Notes: generated from the letters alone by a model not told the origin. A stretch of 38,308 bases of DNA from SIG588 sp045599305 (GCA_045599305.1 JAZRVU010000099.1:1-38308); one strand, 5' to 3'. Counted from the first letter of the stretch, positions 1-7,663 are shown. Numbers and translations: made by a program.

Positions 1-8
1 CAACGTAT

Positions 9-37
9 ATTGTAATCTTCTGAACAAGATTTGTCAA
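9..37 (-). promoter_or_regulatory. Leftward sigma-A-like promoter for a gene outside the window
   Basis: On the minus strand a perfect TTGACA (complement of 32-37) is followed after 17 bases by TACAAT (complement of 9-14). This would fire leftward out of the window, divergently from spoIIE. The downstream gene cannot be seen. Confidence 0.55.
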
Positions 38-102
38 GGCTTTTTACTCGCGCTTTGGCCAAAAATCATAAAAAATTCACAAATTCAAAAAAGGCCGTTT
101 TG

Positions 103-142
103 TGTCGAAAAGAGCGCCGAATGGCTTTAAAACGGGTCGACA
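103..142. promoter_or_regulatory. Candidate Spo0A boxes
   Basis: TGTCGAA at 103-109 is an exact match to the core Spo0A box (TGNCGAA family). GTCGACA at 136-142 matches the reverse-oriented box at six of seven bases. Both lie about 200 bases upstream of the spoIIE -35 element and about 65-105 bases from the leftward promoter, so they could serve either gene. A seven-base site can occur by chance, so this is only a candidate. Confidence 0.35.
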
Positions 143-323
143 AGGTCGCTTTTTGATATTCCGCCGCAGTGGCCGCGACGAACAAAGCGTCCGAAAACGC
201 TTTGCGCAGTCCCCGCTGTTCGCTATTTTACAAAAATGGTATATGATATCAAAGTAGCAAGTTTCCTTTGCGTGATGCGCCGGCTCTTTTTTCGCTTCAA
301 AAATTTTCCCCGGTCTGCCTGTT

Positions 324-356
324 TTGACAAAAAGAGCCGTTTGCGGCCGATATAAT
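324..356 (+). promoter_or_regulatory. spoIIE promoter, consensus boxes with 21-bp spacer
   Basis: A perfect TTGACA (324-329) and a perfect TATAAT (351-356) are separated by 21 bases instead of 17. In Bacillus subtilis the Spo0A-activated sigma-A promoters of spoIIE and spoIIG are known for the same kind of over-long spacing (21-22 bp). The -35 element is embedded in TTTGACA (323-329), one mismatch from a reverse Spo0A box, which fits activation by Spo0A bound at the -35. Transcription would start near 362-364, downstream of the ATG at 355. Confidence 0.6.
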
Positions 357-384
357 GGAAGAAAAAACAGAGGACGTGGAAACG

Positions 385-2730
385 GTGAAAGAAAAGGCGG
401 TTTCGGCACAGAGCACAAAAAACGTCGGGGCAAAGCGGAGCGACTCGGCCGCGCGGCAGGTGGCCATTTCGCTTTTCTGGGCGGTGATGGGTCTGCTCGC
501 GCCGCGGGTGAGCGTGTACGGCGGACTGTCACCGTTCGGTGTCGGGGTGGCGGCCGCGGCCGGCGGGGTGGGCGCACTGCTCACCCCCGCGGCGGTGGCG
601 GTGGGCTACCTGCTGAACGGCAGCACCCTCTTTTTGCTGCGGTATCTCGCCGCGGTGACCATCGCCGCCGGGGTGCGCTGGTCGTTCGCCGGGCTGAAGG
701 GCGCGGCGGCCGCACGGCTGCTGCCGCCGATCGCCGCCTTCGTGGCCTCGCTTACCGCCGGCTTTGCGGTGCAGATCCCCGGCGGCGTGTCGGTCTACAC
801 CGCGCTGGCGCTGGTGTGCGAGGGGGTGCTGGCGGCGGGCTTTGCCCGGCTGTGCACCGTCACCGACGGGCTGATGCACCACGCGGAGCATGACCGGCAG
901 GGTCTGCTCCCCGCCGAACAACTGGCGGTGACGGCGGTGGCCGCCGTGGCGCTGATGTCTTTGAACGGCGTGGCGGTGGGCGGCATCTCGCTGGGGCGCA
1001 TCCTGTGTGCGGCGACGGTGCTGCTCTTTGCCCGCAGCGGCAAGGAGCAAAGCGGCGCCATTGCGGGGATCGCGCTGGGTGCGGCACTGCTGCTCACCGA
1101 CCCGGATATGGCGGTGCGCGCCGTGGGGTTTGCGTTCGGCGGGCTGACGGCGGGGGTGTTCGCCCGTGTCAACCGTTTTGCGGCCGCGGGGATGTATCTC
1201 ATCACCGCTACCCTGCTGGCCATGGCGGCGGGGGACGGCGCCGCCATGGCGCAGACGGCCTATGAGGCGGCGCTGGCGGCGGTGTTGTTCGTGCTGCTGC
1301 CCACCTCGCTCGACCGGCGGATCAACGGCCTGTTCCTGCGCGGGCGGGAGCTGCCCGCGGTGGAGGGACTGCGCCGCTCGGTGATGTGGCGCCTTTCCCA
1401 CGCCGCCCACGCCATGGGGGAGGTTGCCGGTACGGTGGACGCCGTCTCGGGCAAGATGGCCGCCATCAGCGCACCGGATCTGGGCAGTCTGTGCCGGGGC
1501 GTGTCGGAGGAACTGTGCCGCAGCTGCCCGGAGCATTCCCGCTGCTGGGACACGGGCTACCATGATACGATGGATGCGTTCAATCACATGACCGATCATC
1601 TGCGCGCCGCGGGAAGCGTGGAGCGCGGGCAGTTGACCGGGCGGCTCGCGGAATGTCCCAAAGCCGGGGAGATATTGGAGCGGGTCAACGGCGGCTACGG
1701 CCGGTTTCTGATGCGGGAGAGCGCTTTTCGCCGCCTTTCGGAGATCCGCGCGGTGGCGGGCGACCAGTTTTACGCCATGGCGGCCATGCTGGGCGAACTC
1801 GCCGCCGCCTTTTCCGATCCCGCCGCCGTGGACGAGCAGGCGGCCGCGCGGGTGCGGGAGGTGTGCGCGGAATACGGGCTCGCGGCGGACGAGGTGCTGT
1901 GCACACTGGGACGCTGCGGGCACATGGAGGTGGAACTGACCGTACCCGATACCGACCTGCATTTTGACGAGCTGGCCTGGCGGCAGCAGGTGAGCGACGC
2001 CTGCGGCCGCACTTTTCAGCGCCCGCAGGTCACCCGCATGGGCTCCGGAGCACGGGTGTCCCTGCGTGAGCGTCCCCGCTGGCGGGTGACGGTGGGGCGC
2101 GCCCAACTCTGCTGTTCGGGCGAGCGGCTGTGCGGCGACGCCACCGATGTGTTCACCGACGCCGAGGGGCGCACCGTGATGGTGCTCTCCGACGGCATGG
2201 GCTGCGGCGGCCGGGCGGCGGTGGACGGCGCGATGACTGCCGGGCTGACGGCCCGTCTGTTGGAGGCGGGCTTCGGCGCGGACAGCGTACTGCGCATGGT
2301 CAACGCCGCCTTGATGGTGAAGGGCGGGGAGGAGAGCCTCGCCACGCTGGACGTGGCGGTGATCGACCCGTTTTCCGGGCAGCTGGACAGCCTGAAAGCC
2401 GGGGCGGCGGTATCGCTGCTGCGCAGCGGCGGCCGGGTCAGCCGCATCGAGCGCTCCTCGCTGCCGCTGGGCATTCTGCGCGAGGTGAATTTCGAGCGCA
2501 GTACCGATACGCTGACAGGCGGCGACGTGCTGCTGCTCTTCAGCGACGGTGCGGTGAGCGAGAGCGTGGCCGCCGCCGAAGAGGTGCTGCGCGATTACGA
2601 CACCGAAAACGGCACCATGCAGGATCTGGCCGAAACGGTGGCGTCGGCCGCCCGGCGGCTGCAGCAGGCCGGCGGCGGGCGGGAGGACGACATCACCGTG
2701 CTGGCCGCCTGTGTCTGCCCGTGCGCATAA
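385..2730 (+). CDS. spoIIE: Stage II sporulation protein E (SpoIIE), membrane PP2C phosphatase
   Basis: SpoIIE dephosphorylates SpoIIAA in the forespore, which releases sigma-F, and also takes part in asymmetric septum formation. The N-terminal 300 or so residues are a run of hydrophobic segments (multi-pass membrane part). A cytoplasmic linker with a Cys-rich patch follows, and then a C-terminal PP2C domain (about residues 580-780) with metal-binding aspartates in SDGMGCG (D603), LLFSDG (D721) and REDDIT (D768/D769). The length, 781 aa, is close to the B. subtilis protein (827). An ATG at 355 is in frame, but it lacks a Shine-Dalgarno sequence and overlaps the -10 box. GTG 385 has AGAGGA (369-374) ten bases upstream and lies downstream of the predicted transcription start, so I chose it. 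The identification is firm; the start is an inference. Confidence 0.93.
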   Translation: MKEKAVSAQSTKNVGAKRSDSAARQVAISLFWAVMGLLAPRVSVYGGLSPFGVGVAAAAGGVGALLTPAAVAVGYLLNGSTLFLLRYLAAVTIAAGVRWSFAGLKGAAAARLLPPIAAFVASLTAGFAVQIPGGVSVYTALALVCEGVLAAGFARLCTVTDGLMHHAEHDRQGLLPAEQLAVTAVAAVALMSLNGVAVGGISLGRILCAATVLLFARSGKEQSGAIAGIALGAALLLTDPDMAVRAVGFAFGGLTAGVFARVNRFAAAGMYLITATLLAMAAGDGAAMAQTAYEAALAAVLFVLLPTSLDRRINGLFLRGRELPAVEGLRRSVMWRLSHAAHAMGEVAGTVDAVSGKMAAISAPDLGSLCRGVSEELCRSCPEHSRCWDTGYHDTMDAFNHMTDHLRAAGSVERGQLTGRLAECPKAGEILERVNGGYGRFLMRESAFRRLSEIRAVAGDQFYAMAAMLGELAAAFSDPAAVDEQAAARVREVCAEYGLAADEVLCTLGRCGHMEVELTVPDTDLHFDELAWRQQVSDACGRTFQRPQVTRMGSGARVSLRERPRWRVTVGRAQLCCSGERLCGDATDVFTDAEGRTVMVLSDGMGCGGRAAVDGAMTAGLTARLLEAGFGADSVLRMVNAALMVKGGEESLATLDVAVIDPFSGQLDSLKAGAAVSLLRSGGRVSRIERSSLPLGILREVNFERSTDTLTGGDVLLLFSDGAVSESVAAAEEVLRDYDTENGTMQDLAETVASAARRLQQAGGGREDDITVLAACVCPCA

Positions 2731-2775
2731 ACGGCTTTTTGGCGGGCATACTGTGGATGAAGGAGGCGAAAGCAG

Positions 2776-3210
2776 ATGAATGATACCGCAAAACTGCTGC
2801 AGGGATGTCACCGCGGCGTGGTGACCGCCATCAACTCGCTGGAGCAGGTGATGGACCACGTGCAGAGCCCGCAGATGCAGGAGCGCCTGGAGGCTACGCT
2901 GAAGCGGCATAAGTCGCTGGGCGAGGAGATCGACCTGAAACTGAACGCACACGATATCGAGGGGCAGGAGCCCAACGCCATGGCGCGTCTCGGGGTGTGG
3001 ATGACCACCGAGATGCGTATGATGGGGGACGGCAGCGACCGCGACCACCAGATCGCCAAGCTCGTCATCAACGGCTGCAATACCGGCATCCAGGGACTCA
3101 GCGAGGATATCAACCGCTGGAAAGAGGCGTCGGGCGAAAGCATCGACCTCGCCACCGCGCTGGTGAGCGAGGAGCAGCGCCTGATGGACGACCTGCGACT
3201 TTATCTGTGA
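2776..3210 (+). CDS. Small all-helical protein of unknown function
   Basis: This is a 144-aa cytoplasmic protein with no signal peptide or membrane segment. It is predicted almost wholly helical with the heptad-like spacing of a four-helix, ferritin-like bundle: charged amphipathic stretches at about 5-35, 38-58, 65-85 and 95-140. A MTTEMRMM stretch near residue 75 and a GCNTGIQGL stretch near 99 are the most distinctive parts. No iron-binding ExxH pair is evident. A strong AGGAGG sits just before ATG 2776. The gene is 45 bases downstream of spoIIE with no terminator between, so it is probably co-transcribed with it, and it is followed directly by a terminator. A sporulation role is suggested only by this context. 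I do not recognise a named family with confidence. Confidence 0.8.
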   Translation: MNDTAKLLQGCHRGVVTAINSLEQVMDHVQSPQMQERLEATLKRHKSLGEEIDLKLNAHDIEGQEPNAMARLGVWMTTEMRMMGDGSDRDHQIAKLVINGCNTGIQGLSEDINRWKEASGESIDLATALVSEEQRLMDDLRLYL

Positions 3211-3217
3211 CCAACCG

Positions 3218-3254
3218 AAAAGCCTTTCGGCATTTTTTGCCGAAAGGCTTTTTT
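3218..3254 (+). terminator. Rho-independent terminator after the spoIIE unit
   Basis: A 15-bp perfect stem (3218-3232 with 3238-3252) around a five-T loop runs into a T-rich tail. The A-tract on the left arm makes it potentially bidirectional. Confidence 0.9.
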
Positions 3255-3279
3255 GCGCCTGCCGCTCATATTTTACCGC

Positions 3280-3308
3280 TTGCGAAACGGGAGAAAATAT
3301 GGTATGAT
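3280..3308 (+). promoter_or_regulatory. Promoter of the HAD/DUF1015 unit
   Basis: TTGCGA (3280-3285), a 17-base spacer and TATGAT (3303-3308) lie directly after the upstream terminator and about 30 bases before the HAD start codon. This also excludes start codons further upstream in the same frame. Confidence 0.65.
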
Positions 3309-3336
3309 ACTACCATTGAGGCAGGAGGTGACAGCC

Positions 3337-3999
3337 ATGTATGTATTTTTTGATCTGGACGGTACGCTGACCGATTCGAAAGAGGGGATCACCCGGTCGG
3401 TGCAGCACGCCCTGCGGCATTTCGGCATCGATGAGCCGGACACCGCCAAGCTCACCCCGTATATCGGCCCGCCGCTGAAGGATTCCTTCGAGCAATACCA
3501 CGGCCTCACACGCGAGCAGGCGGATGAGGCGCTGCTCGTCTACCGGGAGCGGTATGCCGATGTGGGCATCTTCGAAAACCGGGTCTATGACGGCATCCCC
3601 GCGCTGCTGGCCGCTTTGCGCGCCGCGGGCTGCTCGCTGGCCGTCACCACCTCCAAGCCGCTGCTTTACACCGAGCGCATCCTGGCGCATTTCGGGCTGG
3701 ACACCGCCTTCGACGCGGTGATCGGCTGTGACATGAGCGAGCGCAACACGAGCAAGACCACCCTCATCGCGGACGCCCTGCACCGCTTTGGCTGCGCGCC
3801 CGCACAGGCGTGGATGGTGGGCGACCGCTGCTTCGATATTGAGGGCGCTCACGAAAACGGCGTGCGCGCGGTGGGTGTGCGGTATGGCTTCGCCGCCCCG
3901 GACGAACTCGAGCAGGCCGGTGCGGACGTCATTGTCGGCTCGGTGACCGAACTGCAGGCGTTTTTGCTGGCACAATGCGATACAAAAAGCAATAAATAA
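3337..3999 (+). CDS. HAD-superfamily hydrolase, phosphoglycolate phosphatase-like
   Basis: This cytoplasmic HAD subfamily IA phosphatase has 220 aa, normal for the Gph/PpaX group. Motif I is FDLDGTLT, with nucleophile D6 and acid/base D8. Motif II is the Thr in VTTSKP, whose Lys is the likely motif III lysine. Motif IV is MVGDRCFDIEGA. The helical cap between motifs I and II is present (C1 cap). Likely substrates are small phosphate monoesters such as 2-phosphoglycolate, or pyrophosphate; sequence alone does not decide. The start is ATG 3337 because GGAGG (3324-3328) lies 8 bases upstream and the DxDGT motif then begins at residue 6 as is usual. The DUF1015 gene follows after 23 bases, so the two probably form one unit. 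Confidence 0.9.
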   Translation: MYVFFDLDGTLTDSKEGITRSVQHALRHFGIDEPDTAKLTPYIGPPLKDSFEQYHGLTREQADEALLVYRERYADVGIFENRVYDGIPALLAALRAAGCSLAVTTSKPLLYTERILAHFGLDTAFDAVIGCDMSERNTSKTTLIADALHRFGCAPAQAWMVGDRCFDIEGAHENGVRAVGVRYGFAAPDELEQAGADVIVGSVTELQAFLLAQCDTKSNK

Positions 4000-4022
4000 A
4001 CATATATATACGGAGAGTAATT

Positions 4023-5219
4023 ATGGATTCCTACGGTTTACATCCCACAGAACTGCTTTTGCCCACCTGTGACCCCGCCCGCTGGTCGGTGGTCGCCTGC
4101 GATCAGTACACCTCTGAGCCCGCCTACTGGGCGCAGGTGGAGAAATTGGTGGGGGATGCCCCCTCCACCCTGCGGCTGACGCTGCCGGAAATTTTTCTCA
4201 ACGACCGCCGCGAGGAACGCATCGCGGGCATCAACGCCGCCATGACGGACTATCTGTCCGGTGACGTGCTGCGCACCGTGGCGGACGGCATGGTGTATAT
4301 CGAGCGGCAGACCTCGGCCGGCGTGCGGCGGGGACTGCTGGGCGTGGTCGATCTGGAGGAATACGATTACCGCCCCGGCAGCCACACCCTCATCCGCGCC
4401 ACCGAGCAGACGGTGGTGGAGCGCATCCCGCCGCGGGTGGCGATCCGCTGCGATGCGCCGCTGGAATTGCCGCACGTGCTGCTGCTGGCGGACGACCCCG
4501 GCCGCACCGTGATCGAGCCGCTGGCCGACCGGGCGGCGGAGTTCGAGACGCTGTATGATTTTGACCTGATGATGGGCGGCGGGCACATCACCGGCCGTCT
4601 GCTGAACGAGCAGGCCAAAGGGCAGGTGGCCGCGGCGCTGGCGGCGCTGACGGCGGGGCAGGAGGACGCCCTGCTCTTTGCGGTGGGGGACGGCAACCAT
4701 TCGCTGGCCACCGCCAAGGAGTGCTACCGCCGCGACCCCAATCCGCTCAACCGCTATGCGCTGGTGGAGGTGGTGAACGTGCACGACGATGCCATTCAGT
4801 TCGAGCCGATCTACCGCGTGCTGTTCCACGCCGATGCCGACGCGGTGCTGACGGCACTTTCGGCGGCGCTGGGCAGCGAGGCGGCCGATGCACAGGTGTT
4901 CACCTGCGTCACCGCCGCCGGTGAACGGACACTGCGGCTGCGTCCCACCTCAAAACTGCCGGTGGGTACCCTGCAGGCGTTTTTGGACGAGTATCTCGCC
5001 GCTCATCCCGCAATCGGCATCGACTATATCCACGGCGAGGACACCGTGCGCTCGCTCTGCCGCGAGGAGGGCACGCTGGGCTTTTTGTTTGCCGGTATGG
5101 GCAAAAGTGACCTGTTCCCCGCCATCCGGGCGGACGGCTCGCTGCCGCGCAAGACCTTTTCGATGGGTCACGCCGCGGATAAACGGTATTATCTGGAATG
5201 TCGGAAGATCCGTGAATGA
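4023..5219 (+). CDS. DUF1015 family protein
   Basis: This 398-aa cytoplasmic protein spans the full length of the DUF1015 family. Typical family features are visible: the early segment around WSVVACDQYTSEPAYW, the central GDGNHSLATAKE stretch (near residue 222), and the C-terminal FSMGHAADKRYY stretch. The family has no established biochemical activity. In other Clostridia it often neighbours serine-biosynthesis genes, which are absent here. GGAG (4012-4015) precedes ATG 4023. It shares a unit with the HAD phosphatase and ends six bases before a strong hairpin. Confidence 0.88.
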   Translation: MDSYGLHPTELLLPTCDPARWSVVACDQYTSEPAYWAQVEKLVGDAPSTLRLTLPEIFLNDRREERIAGINAAMTDYLSGDVLRTVADGMVYIERQTSAGVRRGLLGVVDLEEYDYRPGSHTLIRATEQTVVERIPPRVAIRCDAPLELPHVLLLADDPGRTVIEPLADRAAEFETLYDFDLMMGGGHITGRLLNEQAKGQVAAALAALTAGQEDALLFAVGDGNHSLATAKECYRRDPNPLNRYALVEVVNVHDDAIQFEPIYRVLFHADADAVLTALSAALGSEAADAQVFTCVTAAGERTLRLRPTSKLPVGTLQAFLDEYLAAHPAIGIDYIHGEDTVRSLCREEGTLGFLFAGMGKSDLFPAIRADGSLPRKTFSMGHAADKRYYLECRKIRE

Positions 5220-5224
5220 AGGCG

Positions 5225-5250
5225 TGCGCCGGGCCCGAAAGCCCGGCGCA
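5225..5250. terminator. Hairpin between convergent genes
   Basis: A perfect 10-bp GC-rich stem (5225-5234 with 5241-5250) with loop CCGAAA lies between the stop of the DUF1015 gene and the stop of the leftward DUF47 gene. There is only a weak T-run on either side (CCGTTTTTG on the plus side), so it probably ends transcripts from both directions imperfectly. Confidence 0.65.
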
Positions 5251-5826
5251 TTATCCGTTTTTGAGCATCAGCCACTCGGCGGTGTCCGCCGTGCGGGCAA
5301 GGGCGGTGCAGCAATCGTGAAAGGCGGCCGAGACCTCTGCCGCTTCGGCGGGCAGCCGCTGCCGCTCTGCCGCCCAACCCGCATCGCTTTCGCGGCGCAG
5401 GGTGTAAAGCTCGGCGGCCAGCTGCGGCAGACGGGTCTCCTCGCCCCATTGGATCAGTTGACCGGTCAGGTCCCGCACCAGTCCGCAGCCCACGGCCACC
5501 CGTGTCACCCATTTGTGCGCGCCGGCGAAAGGGGCGTGCTGCCACATCACCGCGGTGTCCGTCAGCAGGGCGGCGGCTTCGGCCAGCTCCCGCACCCAAA
5601 GCGAGATGTCCTCCCGCTCCACCGGTGCGACCAGCAGCCGCCCGAGCCGTTCGTTCAGTTCCCGCCAGTTGCGGTGGGCGGCGGCGCAAAGCCCCCGCAG
5701 ATGGCGCAGCCGCTCATCGAAATCGCCGTATTCGGCCATGTTCTGCAAGATGACCGCCTCGCGGCACAGGCAGTCGGCCGCCGTTATCAGGGCATCGGCA
5801 CAGGGGAACTCCTGCCGTTTGAACAT
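5251..5826 (-). CDS. DUF47/PhoU-like protein
   Basis: This 191-aa all-helical protein fits the DUF47 (PhoU-divergent) family in size. The most telling part is the segment around LVAPVEREDI (about residues 75-85), which matches the family hallmark 'ITPIDREDI' region. DUF47 proteins usually accompany low-affinity Pit phosphate transporters; none is in this window, so the partner must be elsewhere or the role differs. Start ATG 5826 has GGAGGG six bases upstream. A TATAAT-like -10 lies on the minus strand at 5869-5874, with no good -35. The gene is single, convergent with DUF1015 and divergent from the DUF3810 gene. Confidence 0.72.
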   Translation of the reverse strand: MFKRQEFPCADALITAADCLCREAVILQNMAEYGDFDERLRHLRGLCAAAHRNWRELNERLGRLLVAPVEREDISLWVRELAEAAALLTDTAVMWQHAPFAGAHKWVTRVAVGCGLVRDLTGQLIQWGEETRLPQLAAELYTLRRESDAGWAAERQRLPAEAAEVSAAFHDCCTALARTADTAEWLMLKNG

Positions 5827-5901
5827 ATGGCATCCCTCCTTCTTGATAAAATGCGCGCGGGAGGGGCAATTATACCACTTTTTTAGGAAAGGATGATACA
5901 C

Positions 5902-6981
5902 GTGAGGATCCGGCACCTTTGCAAAGTGCTGCTCCCGCTGCTGCCGGCTGCGGCGGCGCTGGGGCTGACCGCCGCGGCGCGGTATGCCCCCGGCGCGGTG
6001 GAGGCTGTTCATGTACGCGGGGTATTTCGCGCGCTTTCGGCGGTGATCGGTACCCTCACGCAGTATATCCCCGTCTCTCTCACCGAGGCACTGGCCGTGG
6101 CCGCGGTGCCGCTGCTGCTCGGCGCGGCGGTGGTGCTCATCTGCCGGCGCCGCAGGATCCGGTGGCGGCGTCTGCTGCGCGGCGTCTGCTGGGCGCTGTC
6201 CCTGCTGCTGCTCTGCTACACGCTGATGCACGGGCTCAACTATTCCCGCCGCCCGCTGGCCGAACTGATGGCGCTGCCGGCGGGACAGGCCGACACCGAA
6301 GAACTGGCCGCGCTCTGCCGCTGGTGCGCCGAAAACGCCTCGGCCGCGCGGGCGGAATGTGCCGAAGACGGGAGCGGCTGCATGACGCTGGACGTGCCGC
6401 TTTCGAAAACGCTTGCCGCGGGCGGCGCGGGGTACGACCGGCTCGCGGCCGACTACCCGTTCCTCTTTGGCACCGTGCACCGCGCCAAGGGGGTGCGGCT
6501 GTCGCACTGGTGGTCGTATACCGGCATCACGGGGATGTATTTTCCCTTTTTTGCCGAGGCGAACGTGAATGTGGACATTGCCGACAGCGAACTGCCCATG
6601 ACGGTCGCCCACGAACTGGCACACACCCGCGGCTTTGCGCATGAGGACGAGTGCAATTTCCTCGGCATCCTCGCCTGCACGGCACATCCCGACGCGGGCT
6701 GGCGGTATTCCGGCTGGCTTTCGGCGTATATCTATGTGTCAAACGCGCTTTACGAGGTGTCGCCCGCCGAGTGGACGGCTGTGCGGGACACCTGCTGTTC
6801 GGCGGCCGTGCAGCGCGATCTGGCGCAGCGCTCGGTCTACTGGGCGGCGTTTTCCGGCCCCGCGATGACCTTTTCGAGCGAGGTGAACGATACCTTCATC
6901 CGCGCCAACGGCGACGCCGAGGGGATCGTGCGGTATGACGGGGTGACCGCACTGCTGCTCATGTGGAAGCGCACGCTGTGA
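5902..6981 (+). CDS. DUF3810 membrane protein, zinc-metallopeptidase-like
   Basis: This 359-aa membrane protein has three hydrophobic N-terminal segments (about residues 5-25, 50-80 and 90-110), then a soluble domain carrying HELAH (near residue 237) followed by GFAHEDECNF, a HExxH plus downstream Glu zincin signature. That layout is the DUF3810 family, predicted as membrane-anchored zinc peptidases without a known substrate. An ATG at 5893 touches AGGAAAGG (5885-5892) with no spacing. GTG 5902 has the correct 9-base spacing, so I chose it; the difference is three residues. No partner gene is evident. Confidence 0.85.
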   Translation: MRIRHLCKVLLPLLPAAAALGLTAAARYAPGAVEAVHVRGVFRALSAVIGTLTQYIPVSLTEALAVAAVPLLLGAAVVLICRRRRIRWRRLLRGVCWALSLLLLCYTLMHGLNYSRRPLAELMALPAGQADTEELAALCRWCAENASAARAECAEDGSGCMTLDVPLSKTLAAGGAGYDRLAADYPFLFGTVHRAKGVRLSHWWSYTGITGMYFPFFAEANVNVDIADSELPMTVAHELAHTRGFAHEDECNFLGILACTAHPDAGWRYSGWLSAYIYVSNALYEVSPAEWTAVRDTCCSAAVQRDLAQRSVYWAAFSGPAMTFSSEVNDTFIRANGDAEGIVRYDGVTALLLMWKRTL

Positions 6982-7095
6982 CGGGGCGCACATCTTTTTG
7001 AGGACGGGCATATGTTGTATTGGAGCAATTCCATGTTTAAACCCGTTCGGAATCGGTTAGACTATGGATACCGATTTCAAAAAAGGTGTGAGAAG

Positions 7096-7455
7096 ATGAT
7101 CGTACACAGAGGAGATATCTATTATGCCGACCTGAGCCCCGTGGTCGGCTCGGAGCAAGGGGGCGTCCGTCCGGTGCTGATCGTGCAGAACGATGTGGGC
7201 AATCGCTTCAGCCCCACCGTGATCGCCGCGGCCATCACCAGTCAGCAGGACAAGGCCAAACTACCCACCCACATCCAGCTCAGCCCCGAGGGCAGCGGCC
7301 TGCAGCGGGATTCCATCGTGCTGCTCGAACAGATCCGCACATTGGATAAGCGGCGGCTGAAGGAACACATGGGCCGTCTGGACGATCAGTCGATGACCCG
7401 CATCGACGAGGCGCTGCAGATCAGTTTCGGTCTGGGCGAGGACGGCCGCAGATAA
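7096..7455 (+). CDS. mazF: MazF/PemK-family toxin (EndoA-like endoribonuclease)
   Basis: This is a 119-aa protein with the whole MazF/EndoA fold: MIVHRGDIYYADLSPVVGSEQ at the N terminus, RPVLIVQND, and the IVLLEQIRTLDKRRL stretch. It would cleave single-stranded mRNA at a short motif. It closely follows the B. subtilis EndoA pattern (116 aa). Start ATG 7096 was chosen because the family begins at this point and AAGG (7083-7086) is upstream; the frame is open further upstream but the extra residues match nothing. No antitoxin gene lies before or after it, and the upstream gene is a DUF3810 protein on the same strand. A strong terminator follows, so it appears as a lone toxin gene. Confidence 0.92.
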   Translation: MIVHRGDIYYADLSPVVGSEQGGVRPVLIVQNDVGNRFSPTVIAAAITSQQDKAKLPTHIQLSPEGSGLQRDSIVLLEQIRTLDKRRLKEHMGRLDDQSMTRIDEALQISFGLGEDGRR

Positions 7456-7464
7456 CAGGCTTTT

Positions 7465-7495
7465 GGGCGTCACCCGGCGGTGACGCCCTTTTTTT
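7465..7495 (+). terminator. Rho-independent terminator after mazF
   Basis: A perfect 10-bp stem (7465-7474 with 7479-7488), a CGGC loop, and seven Ts (7489-7495). Confidence 0.95.
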
Positions 7496-7534
7496 GCCGG
7501 GCGGCAAACGCCGACAGGTTTCGGCCGCCAAAAA

Positions 7535-7543
7535 TGATATACT
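7535..7543 (+). promoter_or_regulatory. Candidate extended -10 promoter upstream of the glg leader
   Basis: TGaTATACT (7535-7543) is an extended -10 motif with no good -35 box. A transcript from here would carry about 200 bases of leader before glgB, including the hairpin at 7587-7653. Confidence 0.4.
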
Positions 7544-7586
7544 GGGAGCGTGTGGCGGCCGGTGGTGGGGACTTGCCCAAAAAGCG

Positions 7587-7653
7587 AGCGAGAAAACAGT
7601 GCAATTTGACCAAATAGATGATGGCTTATTTACGGATATTTTGCATTTTCGCT
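7587..7653 (+). other. Possible structured leader of the glycogen operon
   Basis: The left arm AGCGA-AAAA-TGCAA (7587-7604, with small bulges) can pair with TTGCA-TTT-TCGCT (7641-7653) around a loop of about 36 bases. The region between the mazF terminator and glgB (7496-7753) has no gene and is otherwise unexplained. It could be an RNA leader or a protein-binding region. I do not recognise a known riboswitch class. Confidence 0.35.
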
Positions 7654-7663
7654 GATTTAGGGC

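Larger units (their letters stand above)
1..354. other. Intergenic region upstream of spoIIE
   Basis: No convincing gene is present. The left 100 bases are much more AT-rich than the rest of the window. The stretch holds a leftward sigma-A-like promoter (9-37), one good and one near-match Spo0A box (103-109 and 136-142), a 7-bp inverted repeat (183-189 with 198-204, loop of 8, no T tract), and the spoIIE promoter at its right end. It therefore reads as a divergent regulatory region between spoIIE and a gene beyond the left edge of the window. Confidence 0.6.

Noticed and set aside
32..40. TGTCAAGGC seen at 32-40, 21725-21733 and 21818-21826 as a dispersed repeat or operator
   Set aside because: All three are explained as -35 boxes (GCCTTGACA) of leftward promoters; only the shared GCC prefix remains unexplained.
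183..204. 7-bp inverted repeat as a terminator
   Set aside because: There is no T tract on either side and no gene end nearby.
355..384. ATG 355 as the spoIIE start
   Set aside because: It lies within the TATAAT box and has no ribosome-binding site; GTG 385 fits better.
6982..7095. A hidden MazE antitoxin before mazF
   Set aside because: The only open frame is a 28-codon in-frame extension of mazF with no ribosome site and no antitoxin-like sequence.
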